A stretch of DNA of 64,000 nucleotides from Cohaesibacter intestini (lineage in GTDB: Bacteria > Pseudomonadota > Alphaproteobacteria > Rhizobiales > Cohaesibacteraceae). Positions 17,561-24,974 of this stretch are shown here, one piece after another. Every line of letters starts with the position of its first letter. Within the stretch, counting starts at the first letter, position 1. The position numbers were made by a program, and so were the translations under genes. The notes below the pieces were generated by a model. It saw only the letters and a program-made list of their open reading frames with translations, was not told the DNA's origin and did not search any database. Location: assembly GCF_003324485.1 (NCBI RefSeq), contig NZ_QODK01000004.1, positions 186,001-250,000 of the forward strand, written 5' to 3'.

Positions 17561-18019
17561 TCCCACTGGCACCAATTGCAGTCGGACAAAGGCCTCGGTC
17601 GTTGAGGTGAAAACCAGCTGAATACAAGCATTGCCGAATAGCAATTTGCCACCCACGCGAATGGTGGCTGAAATCGCATAGATGTTGCCACGCCGAATGG
17701 CATGGTGATTGTAGTTGAGGCTGAAAGCATGGGGCAGGCGGTGAATGTCGCTGATGCTCTCATTGCATAAAATGATGACCGGCGCGTCTATGTCCGAGAG
17801 GTCAAGCAATCGCACCTCCAGCTTCGCCCCGTCAGGCAAAGCCACGGGGGTGGCGGTGACCACTTCGCCCTGCAATTCACCATTGAGGATCTTGTCGAGA
17901 ATGGCGTCTGCCTCATCGACCTCGTTGGGCAGGGAAAAGGGGCCAAAAGGAATGGCTGGTTCGCATGGGATGCGATCCGAGATGATGCGTTTTGGCGTGG
18001 ATTGTTCTGAAAGGGCCAT
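17558..18019 (-). CDS. YbaY/YscW-like domain protein without a lipoprotein signal
   Basis: A 153-aa protein. Residues from about 50 to the end match the pattern of the YbaY (type III pilotin-like) domain: a TPVALPDGAKLEVRLLDLSDIDAP strand pair, then HAFSLNYNHHAI and IYAISATIRVGGKLLF. Known members are outer-membrane lipoproteins with a lipobox, but here the N-terminus is polar with no signal peptide or lipobox cysteine. The ATG follows a GGAGTGA ribosome site. It converges on ilvD. The role is unknown; a cytoplasmic version of the fold is inferred. Confidence 0.6.
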   Translation of the reverse strand: MALSEQSTPKRIISDRIPCEPAIPFGPFSLPNEVDEADAILDKILNGELQGEVVTATPVALPDGAKLEVRLLDLSDIDAPVIILCNESISDIHRLPHAFSLNYNHHAIRRGNIYAISATIRVGGKLLFGNACIQLVFTSTTEAFVRLQLVPVG

Positions 18020-18229
18020 GGGTCACTCCAGATAGACATGCATTTGACTTGCCTGTCAGTCTGGCGATCAATTGCGGCGGGAAATCTGAGGTGAATTGGG
18101 TCATTTCAGGGTCATTTTGTGGCAACCCGAATGCGTCGGGGCCTGTCAGTGAGGTGGCTGGTGAGAAGAGGATACGCCTGCCCTGCCTGTAGGGTCGGCG
18201 TATCCAATGGCACTGGTGTGGTCCGCGAC

Positions 18230-18949
18230 CTATTCGGAATCGCTTATGCCGGTATAGGCGTCGTTCTTGGTGATCCTGATCAACGCCTGCTCCTGAGCGA
18301 AGGCCAGATACTCAAATTCGATACCGAATTTTTCACTAGCCTGATTGAGAGCCAGAAACTCGCCATTGCGCCAGTTCGGATAGCCGTGATGCTCATCGAG
18401 AATGATCAGGGCGCCGGGGCGAATGACTGAGGCCATCTCTTCCAGAATATAGTGGGCTGATTCATAGGTGTCGCTGTCGATGTGGATCAAATCCGGTACG
18501 GCGTCGATTTCTTCAAGGAAACCGGGAAGTGTATCCTGAAACCAACCGTCGATCAGGCGCACATTGCTTTCAACGGTCGGATGATTGCCTTGCATGGACA
18601 GGCGACCTGCCTCGATCATGCCTTTCCAGTCTTCCTTTAGACCAACAAAGCTGTCAAAGCCGTGCCAGGTGTAATCGGGTGTGCGTTGGGCCATATAATT
18701 GACCGATACACCTTTATAGACACCAAATTCGATGGCCATCATGCTCTGACGGTCGAGCTTGCTGATGGCATATTTCCAAAGTGGCTCTTTGGCACCATAT
18801 AGCAGCGCATTGTTCAAATGTGGCTCGATGAACTCGACAGAATCGAGAACGGCCCGCTCCCATGCTAGATGATAGATATTGAGCTGATAGGGAGCCTTGC
18901 GCAGCTCCTCATACTTCATGATTTCCAGTTGGTCGCGCGTCACTTCCAT
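18230..18949 (-). CDS. TylF/MycF-like SAM-dependent O-methyltransferase
   Basis: A 239-aa class I methyltransferase resembling the TylF/macrocin O-methyltransferase family, which modifies sugars on natural products or surface glycans. Motif I appears as AIEFGVYKGVSVN (about residues 71-83), followed by WHGFDSFVGL, the LIHIDSDTYES metal/SAM segment and LIILDEHHGYPNWRNGEF. It stands alone, 210 bp from the YbaY-like gene and pointing away from the PNPOx-type gene. The sugar or glycan substrate is unknown. Confidence 0.8.
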   Translation of the reverse strand: MEVTRDQLEIMKYEELRKAPYQLNIYHLAWERAVLDSVEFIEPHLNNALLYGAKEPLWKYAISKLDRQSMMAIEFGVYKGVSVNYMAQRTPDYTWHGFDSFVGLKEDWKGMIEAGRLSMQGNHPTVESNVRLIDGWFQDTLPGFLEEIDAVPDLIHIDSDTYESAHYILEEMASVIRPGALIILDEHHGYPNWRNGEFLALNQASEKFGIEFEYLAFAQEQALIRITKNDAYTGISDSE

Positions 18950-19186
18950 GTGTCAAAGCCTTTGCCGTTGCTGCTGTTGCCATAGATTAAATTTGATTCT
19001 GGCGCGAAACCAAAGCCTGTTTGTGTAGTATTCCTGCAGCAAAGGGGCGAATGAAGGGACGTATGAAAGCTGCTGGCGGGATGCGGTGGAGCGACATGTG
19101 ACGTCTGCTCATTGAAATCACTGCAGCTTCATGCCTCCTCTGCCGCTTGCAGTGGGGCCATGGCAAAACAAGGGCATGCCTGATGA

Positions 19187-19242
19187 TTGCATTCTCCTTA
19201 CCCTGATTTATACTCCTCGTCTCAATCAGGGTAAGGAGAATG
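19187..19242 (+). promoter_or_regulatory. Promoter embedded in a perfect 19-bp inverted repeat covering the SD and start codon
   Basis: The left arm is at 19190-19208 and the right arm at 19224-19242, perfectly complementary over 19 bp with a 15-nt spacer. The right arm contains the Shine-Dalgarno TAAGGAG (19232-19238) and the ATG of the next gene. A sigma-70-like promoter overlaps the left arm: TTGCAT at 19187-19192, a 16-bp gap, and TATACT at 19209-19214 in the spacer. Transcripts from it would start near the right arm. Longer transcripts would fold and hide the ribosome site. Confidence 0.8.
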
Positions 19243-19809
19243 AGCAAGATGGCCAAGCAGTTTGAAACCCTCAACGAGAAGCTGACACATTTTATTTCCA
19301 AACAGCATATCTTCTTCACCGCATCTGCGACGGCGGATAGCCGGATCAATGTTTCACCCCGCGAAATCGGGGCTTTCAGGGTGGTTGACGAGTCTTGCGT
19401 TCTCTATCTCGATCGAACCGGAAGCGGCAATGAAACCTCAGCGCACCTGCTGGCTGATGGCAGGTTGACGATCATGTTCTGTGCCTTTTCCGGTGCACCG
19501 AATATCTTGCGGCTCTATGGCAAGGGCGAGGTGATCGGATGGCACGAGGATGAATTCAAAGCCCTGATTGACCAGCATTTTGACGGGGAGGTCCCCCTTG
19601 GAGCCAGAAAAATTGTCAGGCTGTCGATCGACCTGGTGCAGACATCCTGCGGCTATGGTGTCCCGCTGTTCGACCATCAGGGGGAACGCCCGTCGCTGAT
19701 CAACTGGGCCGAGAATAAGGGGCCTGAAGGCATCAAGGCTTATTGGCAGGAAAAGAATCTCGAAAGCATGGACGGCCTGCCAACCGGGCTTGAGATCCCG
19801 GCTGATTGA
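19240..19809 (+). CDS. Pyridoxamine 5'-phosphate oxidase-fold flavin/heme-binding protein
   Basis: A 189-aa protein of the split-barrel PNPOx family, whose members bind FMN, F420 or heme and carry out varied redox reactions. Recognisable parts are the N-terminal KQHIFFTASAT strand, INVSPRE, LYLDRTGSGNETSAHLL and the IMFCAFSGAPNILRLYG segment, a pattern common to small proteobacterial PNPOx-like proteins. The gene stands alone with a hairpin terminator at its stop codon. The unusual inverted repeat over its start suggests special control. The true substrate is unknown, and it is not the PdxH vitamin B6 enzyme. Confidence 0.85.
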   Translation: MSKMAKQFETLNEKLTHFISKQHIFFTASATADSRINVSPREIGAFRVVDESCVLYLDRTGSGNETSAHLLADGRLTIMFCAFSGAPNILRLYGKGEVIGWHEDEFKALIDQHFDGEVPLGARKIVRLSIDLVQTSCGYGVPLFDHQGERPSLINWAENKGPEGIKAYWQEKNLESMDGLPTGLEIPAD

Positions 19810-19835
19810 GGCTGCCATTCAATGACAGCCTCTTT
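19808..19835 (+). terminator. Terminator hairpin at the end of the PNPOx-type gene
   Basis: Stem GAGGCTG/CAGCCTC with an 11-nt loop and a short T run overlaps the stop codon. Confidence 0.65.
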
Positions 19836-19877
19836 GGGCGCCACGCAGGGGCGCTGACTGGCCACGCTTGATGCTGA

Positions 19878-21479
19878 TCATTCGCCGGTTTGCACCAGCT
19901 CCCTTGTTTTCATGAAGGTGATGTCCGGGTTGCGCTCCTTGGTATAGTCGAGCTCCCACTGGCTCTTGGCAAGGAAGACCGGGCTGCCTTCTCGGTCGCG
20001 GACAATGTTGGAGGCATTGGCCGTGAGGAAGGTTTTCATCTTGGCTTCATCAGCGCATTTCACCCAGACGGCCATATTGTAGGACAAAGGCTCGAAGTCG
20101 ATATCGACGCCATATTCGGCCTTGGCGCGGGATTTGATCACGTCCAGCTGCAGGATACCGACCAGGCCAATGATCCAGTTGGAGCCGATATTGGGTTTGA
20201 AGACCTGTGTCAGGCCTTCTTCAGCCAGATCCTCCAGCGCCCGGCGCAGCTGTTTGACCTTGGAGGTATCCGGCAGACGGACGCGGCGCAGGATTTCCGG
20301 CGCGAAGGCCGGCAGGCCGGTAAACTGGAAGGTTTCGCCTTCGGTGAAGGTGTCACCCACCCGGATGGTGCCATGGTTGGGGATGCCGATCACGTCGCCC
20401 GGACCTGCGCCATGCACCACTTCGCGGTCCTGAGCAAAGAACATGATCGGGCTGTGAACCATGACATCCTTGCCGGTGCGGACCTGCTTGAGCTTCATGC
20501 CACGCTTGAAGTCGCCAGCGCAAATGCGCATGAAGGCAACACGGTCGCGGTGGTTGGAATCCATGTTGGCCTGCACCTTGAAAACAAAGCCGGAGACTTT
20601 CTTCTCGTCTGGCGTCACGATGCGCTCGGTGGTCGGGGCCGGGCGCGGGGAAGGGGCGATCTCTGCGATCAGATCGAGCAGGGCGGTCGGGCCGAAATCC
20701 TTCAGCGCCGAGCCAAAGATGACCGGCGACAAATGGCCTTCGCGGTAGCTCTCCAGATCAAATTCGGTATAACCGACCTCGGCCAACTCGATCATTTCGC
20801 GGCATTCTTCGAGCAACTGTCCATCGACCAGCGCGTCGAGCTTTTCGTCATGGATGCCGGAAGTCTCGACCACCTTGTCAAAGGCATCGCCCTTGGTACT
20901 GGCGGTGTAATATTCGCCATTGGTGATGTTGAAGCAGCCATGGAACTGGGAGCCTGAGCCGATGGGCAGGACCATTGGCGAGACATCGAGCGCCAGCGTT
21001 TCCTGAATCTCGTCCATCAGCTCGAACGGATCCTTGGCCTCCCGGTCGCATTTGTTGACCAAGGTGATGATCGGGATATCACGCAGGCGGCAGACCTCAA
21101 ACAGCTTGCGGGTCTGGGTTTCGATCCCCTTGGAGGCATCGATCACCATGATGGCGCTGTCGACCGCCGTCAGGGTGCGGTAGGTATCTTCGGAAAAGTC
21201 TTCGTGGCCCGGGGTGTCGAGCAGGTTGAAGATCAGGTCGTGATGCTCAAAGGTCATGACCGACGAGGTGACCGAAATGCCGCGTTCCTGTTCGATCTTC
21301 ATCCAGTCGGACTTGGCGCGCCTTTTCTCGCCGCGGGCCTTGACCTGCCCGGCCATGCGGATGGCGCCGCCGAAATAGAGCAGCTTTTCCGTCAACGTGG
21401 TCTTACCGGCATCCGGGTGGGAAATGATCGCGAAGGTGCGGCGTTTGTCGTGGCTTGCTTGCGCAGTATTGGCGGACAT
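19878..21479 (-). CDS. prfC: Peptide chain release factor 3
   Basis: Translational GTPase that recycles RF1/RF2 after stop-codon release. The 533-aa protein (E. coli 529) has the G1 loop SHPDAGKTTL, the switch segment SVMTFEH, DTPGHEDF and NKCDR, then the RF3-specific C-terminal domain (KSQWELDYTKERNPDI). It is a monocistronic reverse-strand gene. The 178 bp upstream to the XRE regulator tail must hold its promoter. Confidence 0.97.
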   Translation of the reverse strand: MSANTAQASHDKRRTFAIISHPDAGKTTLTEKLLYFGGAIRMAGQVKARGEKRRAKSDWMKIEQERGISVTSSVMTFEHHDLIFNLLDTPGHEDFSEDTYRTLTAVDSAIMVIDASKGIETQTRKLFEVCRLRDIPIITLVNKCDREAKDPFELMDEIQETLALDVSPMVLPIGSGSQFHGCFNITNGEYYTASTKGDAFDKVVETSGIHDEKLDALVDGQLLEECREMIELAEVGYTEFDLESYREGHLSPVIFGSALKDFGPTALLDLIAEIAPSPRPAPTTERIVTPDEKKVSGFVFKVQANMDSNHRDRVAFMRICAGDFKRGMKLKQVRTGKDVMVHSPIMFFAQDREVVHGAGPGDVIGIPNHGTIRVGDTFTEGETFQFTGLPAFAPEILRRVRLPDTSKVKQLRRALEDLAEEGLTQVFKPNIGSNWIIGLVGILQLDVIKSRAKAEYGVDIDFEPLSYNMAVWVKCADEAKMKTFLTANASNIVRDREGSPVFLAKSQWELDYTKERNPDITFMKTRELVQTGE

Positions 21480-21657
21480 GAAATGCGTTTCTCTTGTGGT
21501 TGTGATCGCTTCGCTCGGCGCTCAAACGGGATTGCCCCGTGAGGCGATCAGAAGCGGACGGCCTCGAATTTGGCCGGGACAATAGGGGAGATGGGGAAAG
21601 ATTGCCAGAGGAAAGATCCCCAGATTATGCGGAAGGCCTTCAATATGCTCGAAAGGG

Positions 21658-21894
21658 TCAATCTGGTCCTGTTAGCTGTTCTTTCAAGGGAAGGGAAAAA
21701 ATGTCTTCCACCGGGCGGTCCATCAATTGGCTGATGCGCAAGGCGAGGGCAAGAGAGGGCGCATAGCGCCCATTCTCGATGGCAATGATGGTTTGTCTGC
21801 TCACATTCAATGCATCGGCGAGTGCCTGCTGGGTCATCTTGGGAGGCCCTTGACGTAACTCTCTTAAGCGGTTGACAATTTTGGACTCTGTCAT
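21658..21894 (-). CDS. XRE/Cro-type transcriptional regulator
   Basis: A 78-aa compact helix-turn-helix protein, essentially one HTH_3 domain: MTQQALADALNVSRQTIIAIENGRYAPSLALALRIS. It resembles the short YozG-like regulators usually paired with a small membrane protein. The start codon overlaps the stop of the membrane-protein gene (ATGA), so the two are co-translated. The pair sits downstream of two matching 20-bp operators that overlap the likely promoter, so it is probably autoregulated. Confidence 0.9.
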   Translation of the reverse strand: MTESKIVNRLRELRQGPPKMTQQALADALNVSRQTIIAIENGRYAPSLALALRISQLMDRPVEDIFSLPLKEQLTGPD

Positions 21895-22346
21895 GCAACT
21901 CTCGCCAGATAGAAGGCCAAAGTGAAGCGGGTGAGATAGGAGATTGCGACCATTGTGGTCAGCGTGAATACCAGACCTACCGGGTTTAACAATGAAAGGG
22001 GGCCGAAGAAATCCGGAGCATAGAGGGTTTCCAAAACAATGGCGAAAACCAGAAGCGTGATCATAAGGTCCAGAGCGCGATATCCGATTTTCTCGGCGTT
22101 GGCTTCGATCGCTTGCTCGCGCTCGTCCAACGGGTTTCTTGCGCGAGAAGTCTTTGACCAAAGCGTTGTTGCTGCCGCTGCAAGGGCTGCGGAGTAAACA
22201 ATGGTCAGCAGTAAAACCGTGATCATCATGTGTTTGGCGGAGATATCGCTCCAAGCAAAGCCATCCCAAAATTGCCAGACAAGGACAGACAAAACACCAA
22301 GTGTCAAACTTGCAGCGATCAGATTGAATCTTTGAAAATGAGACAT
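21891..22346 (-). CDS. Small multi-pass membrane protein paired with the XRE regulator
   Basis: A 151-aa protein with four likely transmembrane helices (about residues 9-27, 39-60, 89-107 and 120-140) and a charged loop RNPLDEREQAIEANAEKIGYRALD after TM2. This DERE-type loop is common in DUF2178-like proteins encoded beside short XRE regulators. The ATG at 22346 follows GGGAGTG; a start 18 bp further upstream is less likely. It is the first gene of a two-gene unit controlled from 22367-22423. Function is unknown; membrane-stress sensing coupled to the regulator is a guess from context. Confidence 0.75.
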   Translation of the reverse strand: MSHFQRFNLIAASLTLGVLSVLVWQFWDGFAWSDISAKHMMITVLLLTIVYSAALAAAATTLWSKTSRARNPLDEREQAIEANAEKIGYRALDLMITLLVFAIVLETLYAPDFFGPLSLLNPVGLVFTLTTMVAISYLTRFTLAFYLARVA

Positions 22347-22366
22347 GAGACACTCCCTGCACAAAA

Positions 22367-22423
22367 ATGTAAAGCATGCTTTACATAGTTTGGTTTCGAG
22401 AAAATGTAAAGGGTGTTTTACAT
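22367..22423 (-). promoter_or_regulatory. Promoter flanked by two near-identical 20-bp palindromic operators
   Basis: Operator 1 (22367-22386) is a perfect palindrome, ATGTAAAG-CATG-CTTTACAT. Operator 2 (22404-22423) reads ATGTAAAG-GGTG-TTTTACAT. Their centres are 37 bp apart. On the reverse strand a promoter fits between and within them: -35 TTTACA (22405-22410), a 17-bp gap and -10 TATGTA (22382-22387). A regulator bound at both sites would block RNA polymerase, as expected for XRE autorepression. Confidence 0.8.
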
Positions 22424-22442
22424 TTTGGTTGGAAAGGTGGTC

Positions 22443-22952
22443 TCAGGGAATGTCGAAATCCGTATGGTGGATGATGGTGAATCCTTCGGTTGCTTGAGGC
22501 GGCTCGAAATGTTTGGTCATCTGGTCAAACTGCGCTTCTGTCGGGGCGAATGCGTGCTCGCCGCTCGCATTGCGGGCCAGCAGACGTTGTTTGCAAATGG
22601 TATCGGGCAGGTCAAGAAAATGCAGGCTGTGGGCACAGCTGGTCCTGTCAATCACCGCCTTCATCCAGCGACGCTGGCCAAATGTGTTGGCAGCAAAATC
22701 AAGAATGACAGGGAGGTCCTGTGCCAGTAGCTGGCCGAGCAATGGCTCCACAGCATGACGCAGCTTGGCGGAATAGGTCACATAATCGGCGATGGTTGCC
22801 ATATGGTCGCCGAACAGGTCGGCGAGCCATTGGTCCTCACTGATCAGGATTGCGCCTTCAGTCGCCGCCAGATTTTTGGCAAGCGTTGATTTGCCGGACG
22901 CCATTTTCCCGGCGAAGAGGTGCAGATGGCCTTGTGGGCCTGTCTCAGCCAT
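22443..22952 (-). CDS. P-loop kinase/ATPase (AAA_33-like)
   Basis: A 169-aa small nucleotide-binding protein. Walker A is GKMASGKSTL (about residues 15-24), and a lid and downstream segment DLPDTICKQRLLARN resembles small-molecule kinases of the zeta-toxin/AAA_33 group. The start at 22952 is supported by the 8-bp overlap with the end of the ABC-F gene, implying coupled translation. The substrate is unknown. Zeta-type toxin activity cannot be excluded, but no antitoxin gene is adjacent. Confidence 0.75.
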   Translation of the reverse strand: MAETGPQGHLHLFAGKMASGKSTLAKNLAATEGAILISEDQWLADLFGDHMATIADYVTYSAKLRHAVEPLLGQLLAQDLPVILDFAANTFGQRRWMKAVIDRTSCAHSLHFLDLPDTICKQRLLARNASGEHAFAPTEAQFDQMTKHFEPPQATEGFTIIHHTDFDIP

Positions 22953-24774
22953 CACCCATTTCCTCTTGCAGGATTTCCAGCTCAAGCCATTTTTCTTCGG
23001 CTTTGGCGAGCAGTTCTTCCTGTGCTTCGAGTGCCTTGGCGGCCTTGTTGAAGGTTTCCGGGTCTTTGGCGAAAAGCTCTGGGTCTTCGAGGCGGCTGCG
23101 TAGGCGGGTGATCTTGGCTTCGATCTCTTCCATCTTGGCAGGCAGAGTTTCAAGCAGATGTTTGTCCTTGAAGGTCAGCCCCTTTTGCTGTTTGGGCTGC
23201 TGGGGCTTTTCCTTGGCAACGGATTTGTCCTCAGCCCTGACGCCTTTTTCCTTCTTGGCTGACTTGCGGGCCCCGATCCCTTCGCCACGCTGGGCGACCA
23301 TGTCACTATAGCCGCCGGCATATTCCGTCCAGCGTCCATCGCCTTCGGCAAACAGGGTGGTTGAGCAGATGCGATCGATAAAGTCTCGGTCATGGCTGAC
23401 CAGCAGAACGGTGCCGGAATAGTCATTGAGCACTTCCTGCAGCAGATCGAGGGTTTCAAGGTCAAGGTCGTTGGTCGGCTCGTCGAGCACCAGAAAATTC
23501 GAGGGTTTGGCGAGGGCCCGCGCCAGCATCAGGCGACCCCGTTCGCCGCCCGAGAGGACGGAAATCGGGCTGCGCGCCTGTTCGGGACGGAACAGGAAGT
23601 CCTTCATATAACCCACTACATGACGGGACGTGTCGCCCACCTGCACCATGTCGCCGCTATGGGTGGTCAGTGCTTCTTTCAGGGTCCAGTTTGGGTTGAG
23701 GCTCTCGCGTTTTTGATCAAGGGTCACCATTTGCAAATTGGTGCCGAGCTTGACCTCGCCTCGGTCCGGCTGAAGGCCTTCAGTCAACAGATTGATCAGG
23801 GTCGACTTGCCTGCTCCGTTGGGGCCGACAATGCCGATCCGGTCGCCGCGCAGGATCTCGATGGAGAAATCCTTGACAATGTCGCGGTCCCCATAGCGTT
23901 TGGCGATCTGCTTGGCCTTGATCACTGACTTGCCGGAGCTATCGCCCTCGGAGGCGTTCAGTTTGACATCGCCTTGGGGGCGGTTTTGCGCCATATGCTG
24001 TTTCTTGGAGCGCAGATTGTGCAACTCTCCAAGACGGCGGACATTGCGCTTGCGGCGGGCGGTGACGCCATAGCGGATCCAGTCTTCTTCGACGAGGATC
24101 TTCTGTTTGAGCTTCTGCTCCTCGACCTGTTCCTGTTCGAAGGTTTCGTCCCGCCACGCTTCGAAATGGGCGAAGCCACGGGAGGACCGGCGGGCCGTGC
24201 CGCGATCGATCCAGACCGTGTTGCGGGTCAGATTTTCCAAAAAGCGCCGATCGTGGCTGATGATCACCTTGGCCGACCGCATCTGTTTCAGCTCGCTTTC
24301 GAGCCATTCGATGGCAGGCAGATCAAGATGGTTGGTGGGCTCATCGAGCAGCAGAATGTCCGGCTCCGGAGCCAGTACACGAGCGAGTGCTGCCCGTCTG
24401 GCTTCCCCGCCGGAAATGTCGGACGGCTTTTCCTTGCCGGTCATGCCCAGCTCATCAAGCAGATACTGGGCGCGATAATGATCGTCGCCCGGGGCAAGGC
24501 CTTCCTCGACATAGTCCAGCACGGTGGCATAGGCAGACAGGTCCGGCTCCTGCGGCAGATAGCGCAACGTGGTGCCGGGCTGGAAGAAACGCTCGCCGTG
24601 ATCAGGCTCGACAAGGGCAGCTGCGATCTTCAATAGGGTGGATTTGCCCGATCCATTGCGCCCCACCAGCGCGATGGCATCATCTTCATGCACCGCAAGT
24701 TCTGCGCCCGATAGCAGAGCCTGACCGCCAATGGCGAGGTGGATGTCCTGAATATGCAGAAGAGGAGGGGCCAT
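22945..24774 (-). CDS. ABC-F family ATPase (Uup-like)
   Basis: A cytosolic 609-aa protein with two ABC modules and no membrane segment, which acts on ribosomes or DNA rather than transport. Module 1 has GRNGSGKSTL and ISGGEARRAALARVL; module 2 has GPNGAGKSTL and LSGGERGRLMLARAL; both have LLDEPTN or LVLDEPTN Walker B sites. A charged linker (ARRKRNVRRLGELHNLR) joins them. The C-terminus is a coiled coil of about 80 residues typical of Uup. The gene overlaps the P-loop kinase gene by 8 bp. Confidence 0.93.
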   Translation of the reverse strand: MAPPLLHIQDIHLAIGGQALLSGAELAVHEDDAIALVGRNGSGKSTLLKIAAALVEPDHGERFFQPGTTLRYLPQEPDLSAYATVLDYVEEGLAPGDDHYRAQYLLDELGMTGKEKPSDISGGEARRAALARVLAPEPDILLLDEPTNHLDLPAIEWLESELKQMRSAKVIISHDRRFLENLTRNTVWIDRGTARRSSRGFAHFEAWRDETFEQEQVEEQKLKQKILVEEDWIRYGVTARRKRNVRRLGELHNLRSKKQHMAQNRPQGDVKLNASEGDSSGKSVIKAKQIAKRYGDRDIVKDFSIEILRGDRIGIVGPNGAGKSTLINLLTEGLQPDRGEVKLGTNLQMVTLDQKRESLNPNWTLKEALTTHSGDMVQVGDTSRHVVGYMKDFLFRPEQARSPISVLSGGERGRLMLARALAKPSNFLVLDEPTNDLDLETLDLLQEVLNDYSGTVLLVSHDRDFIDRICSTTLFAEGDGRWTEYAGGYSDMVAQRGEGIGARKSAKKEKGVRAEDKSVAKEKPQQPKQQKGLTFKDKHLLETLPAKMEEIEAKITRLRSRLEDPELFAKDPETFNKAAKALEAQEELLAKAEEKWLELEILQEEMGDG

Positions 24775-24974
24775 GATGTTGTCTTTTGGTTGTTCGCGGG
24801 TGCGATGCCTGCAGAATTGGTGACCCTGCCTTTACCCAATGTGGAAAGTAATGACAAGTCCAATAGGCACTTGCTGCCTTGTGGGCTCGGCCGTCGTTGC
24901 AAGGGACGCAGCAGATTTTTTCCGCCAGTGACATGCGCAGACACTGTCAGAGTGGCTGTTCAGAGAAGCGGGAG

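Noticed and set aside
16548-17627. Reverse-strand open frame over the ilvD 3' half
   Set aside because: Antisense to ilvD with no motif.
22443-22952. Zeta-type toxin of a toxin-antitoxin pair
   Set aside because: The P-loop fits, but no antitoxin gene is next to it and it is coupled to an ABC-F gene instead.
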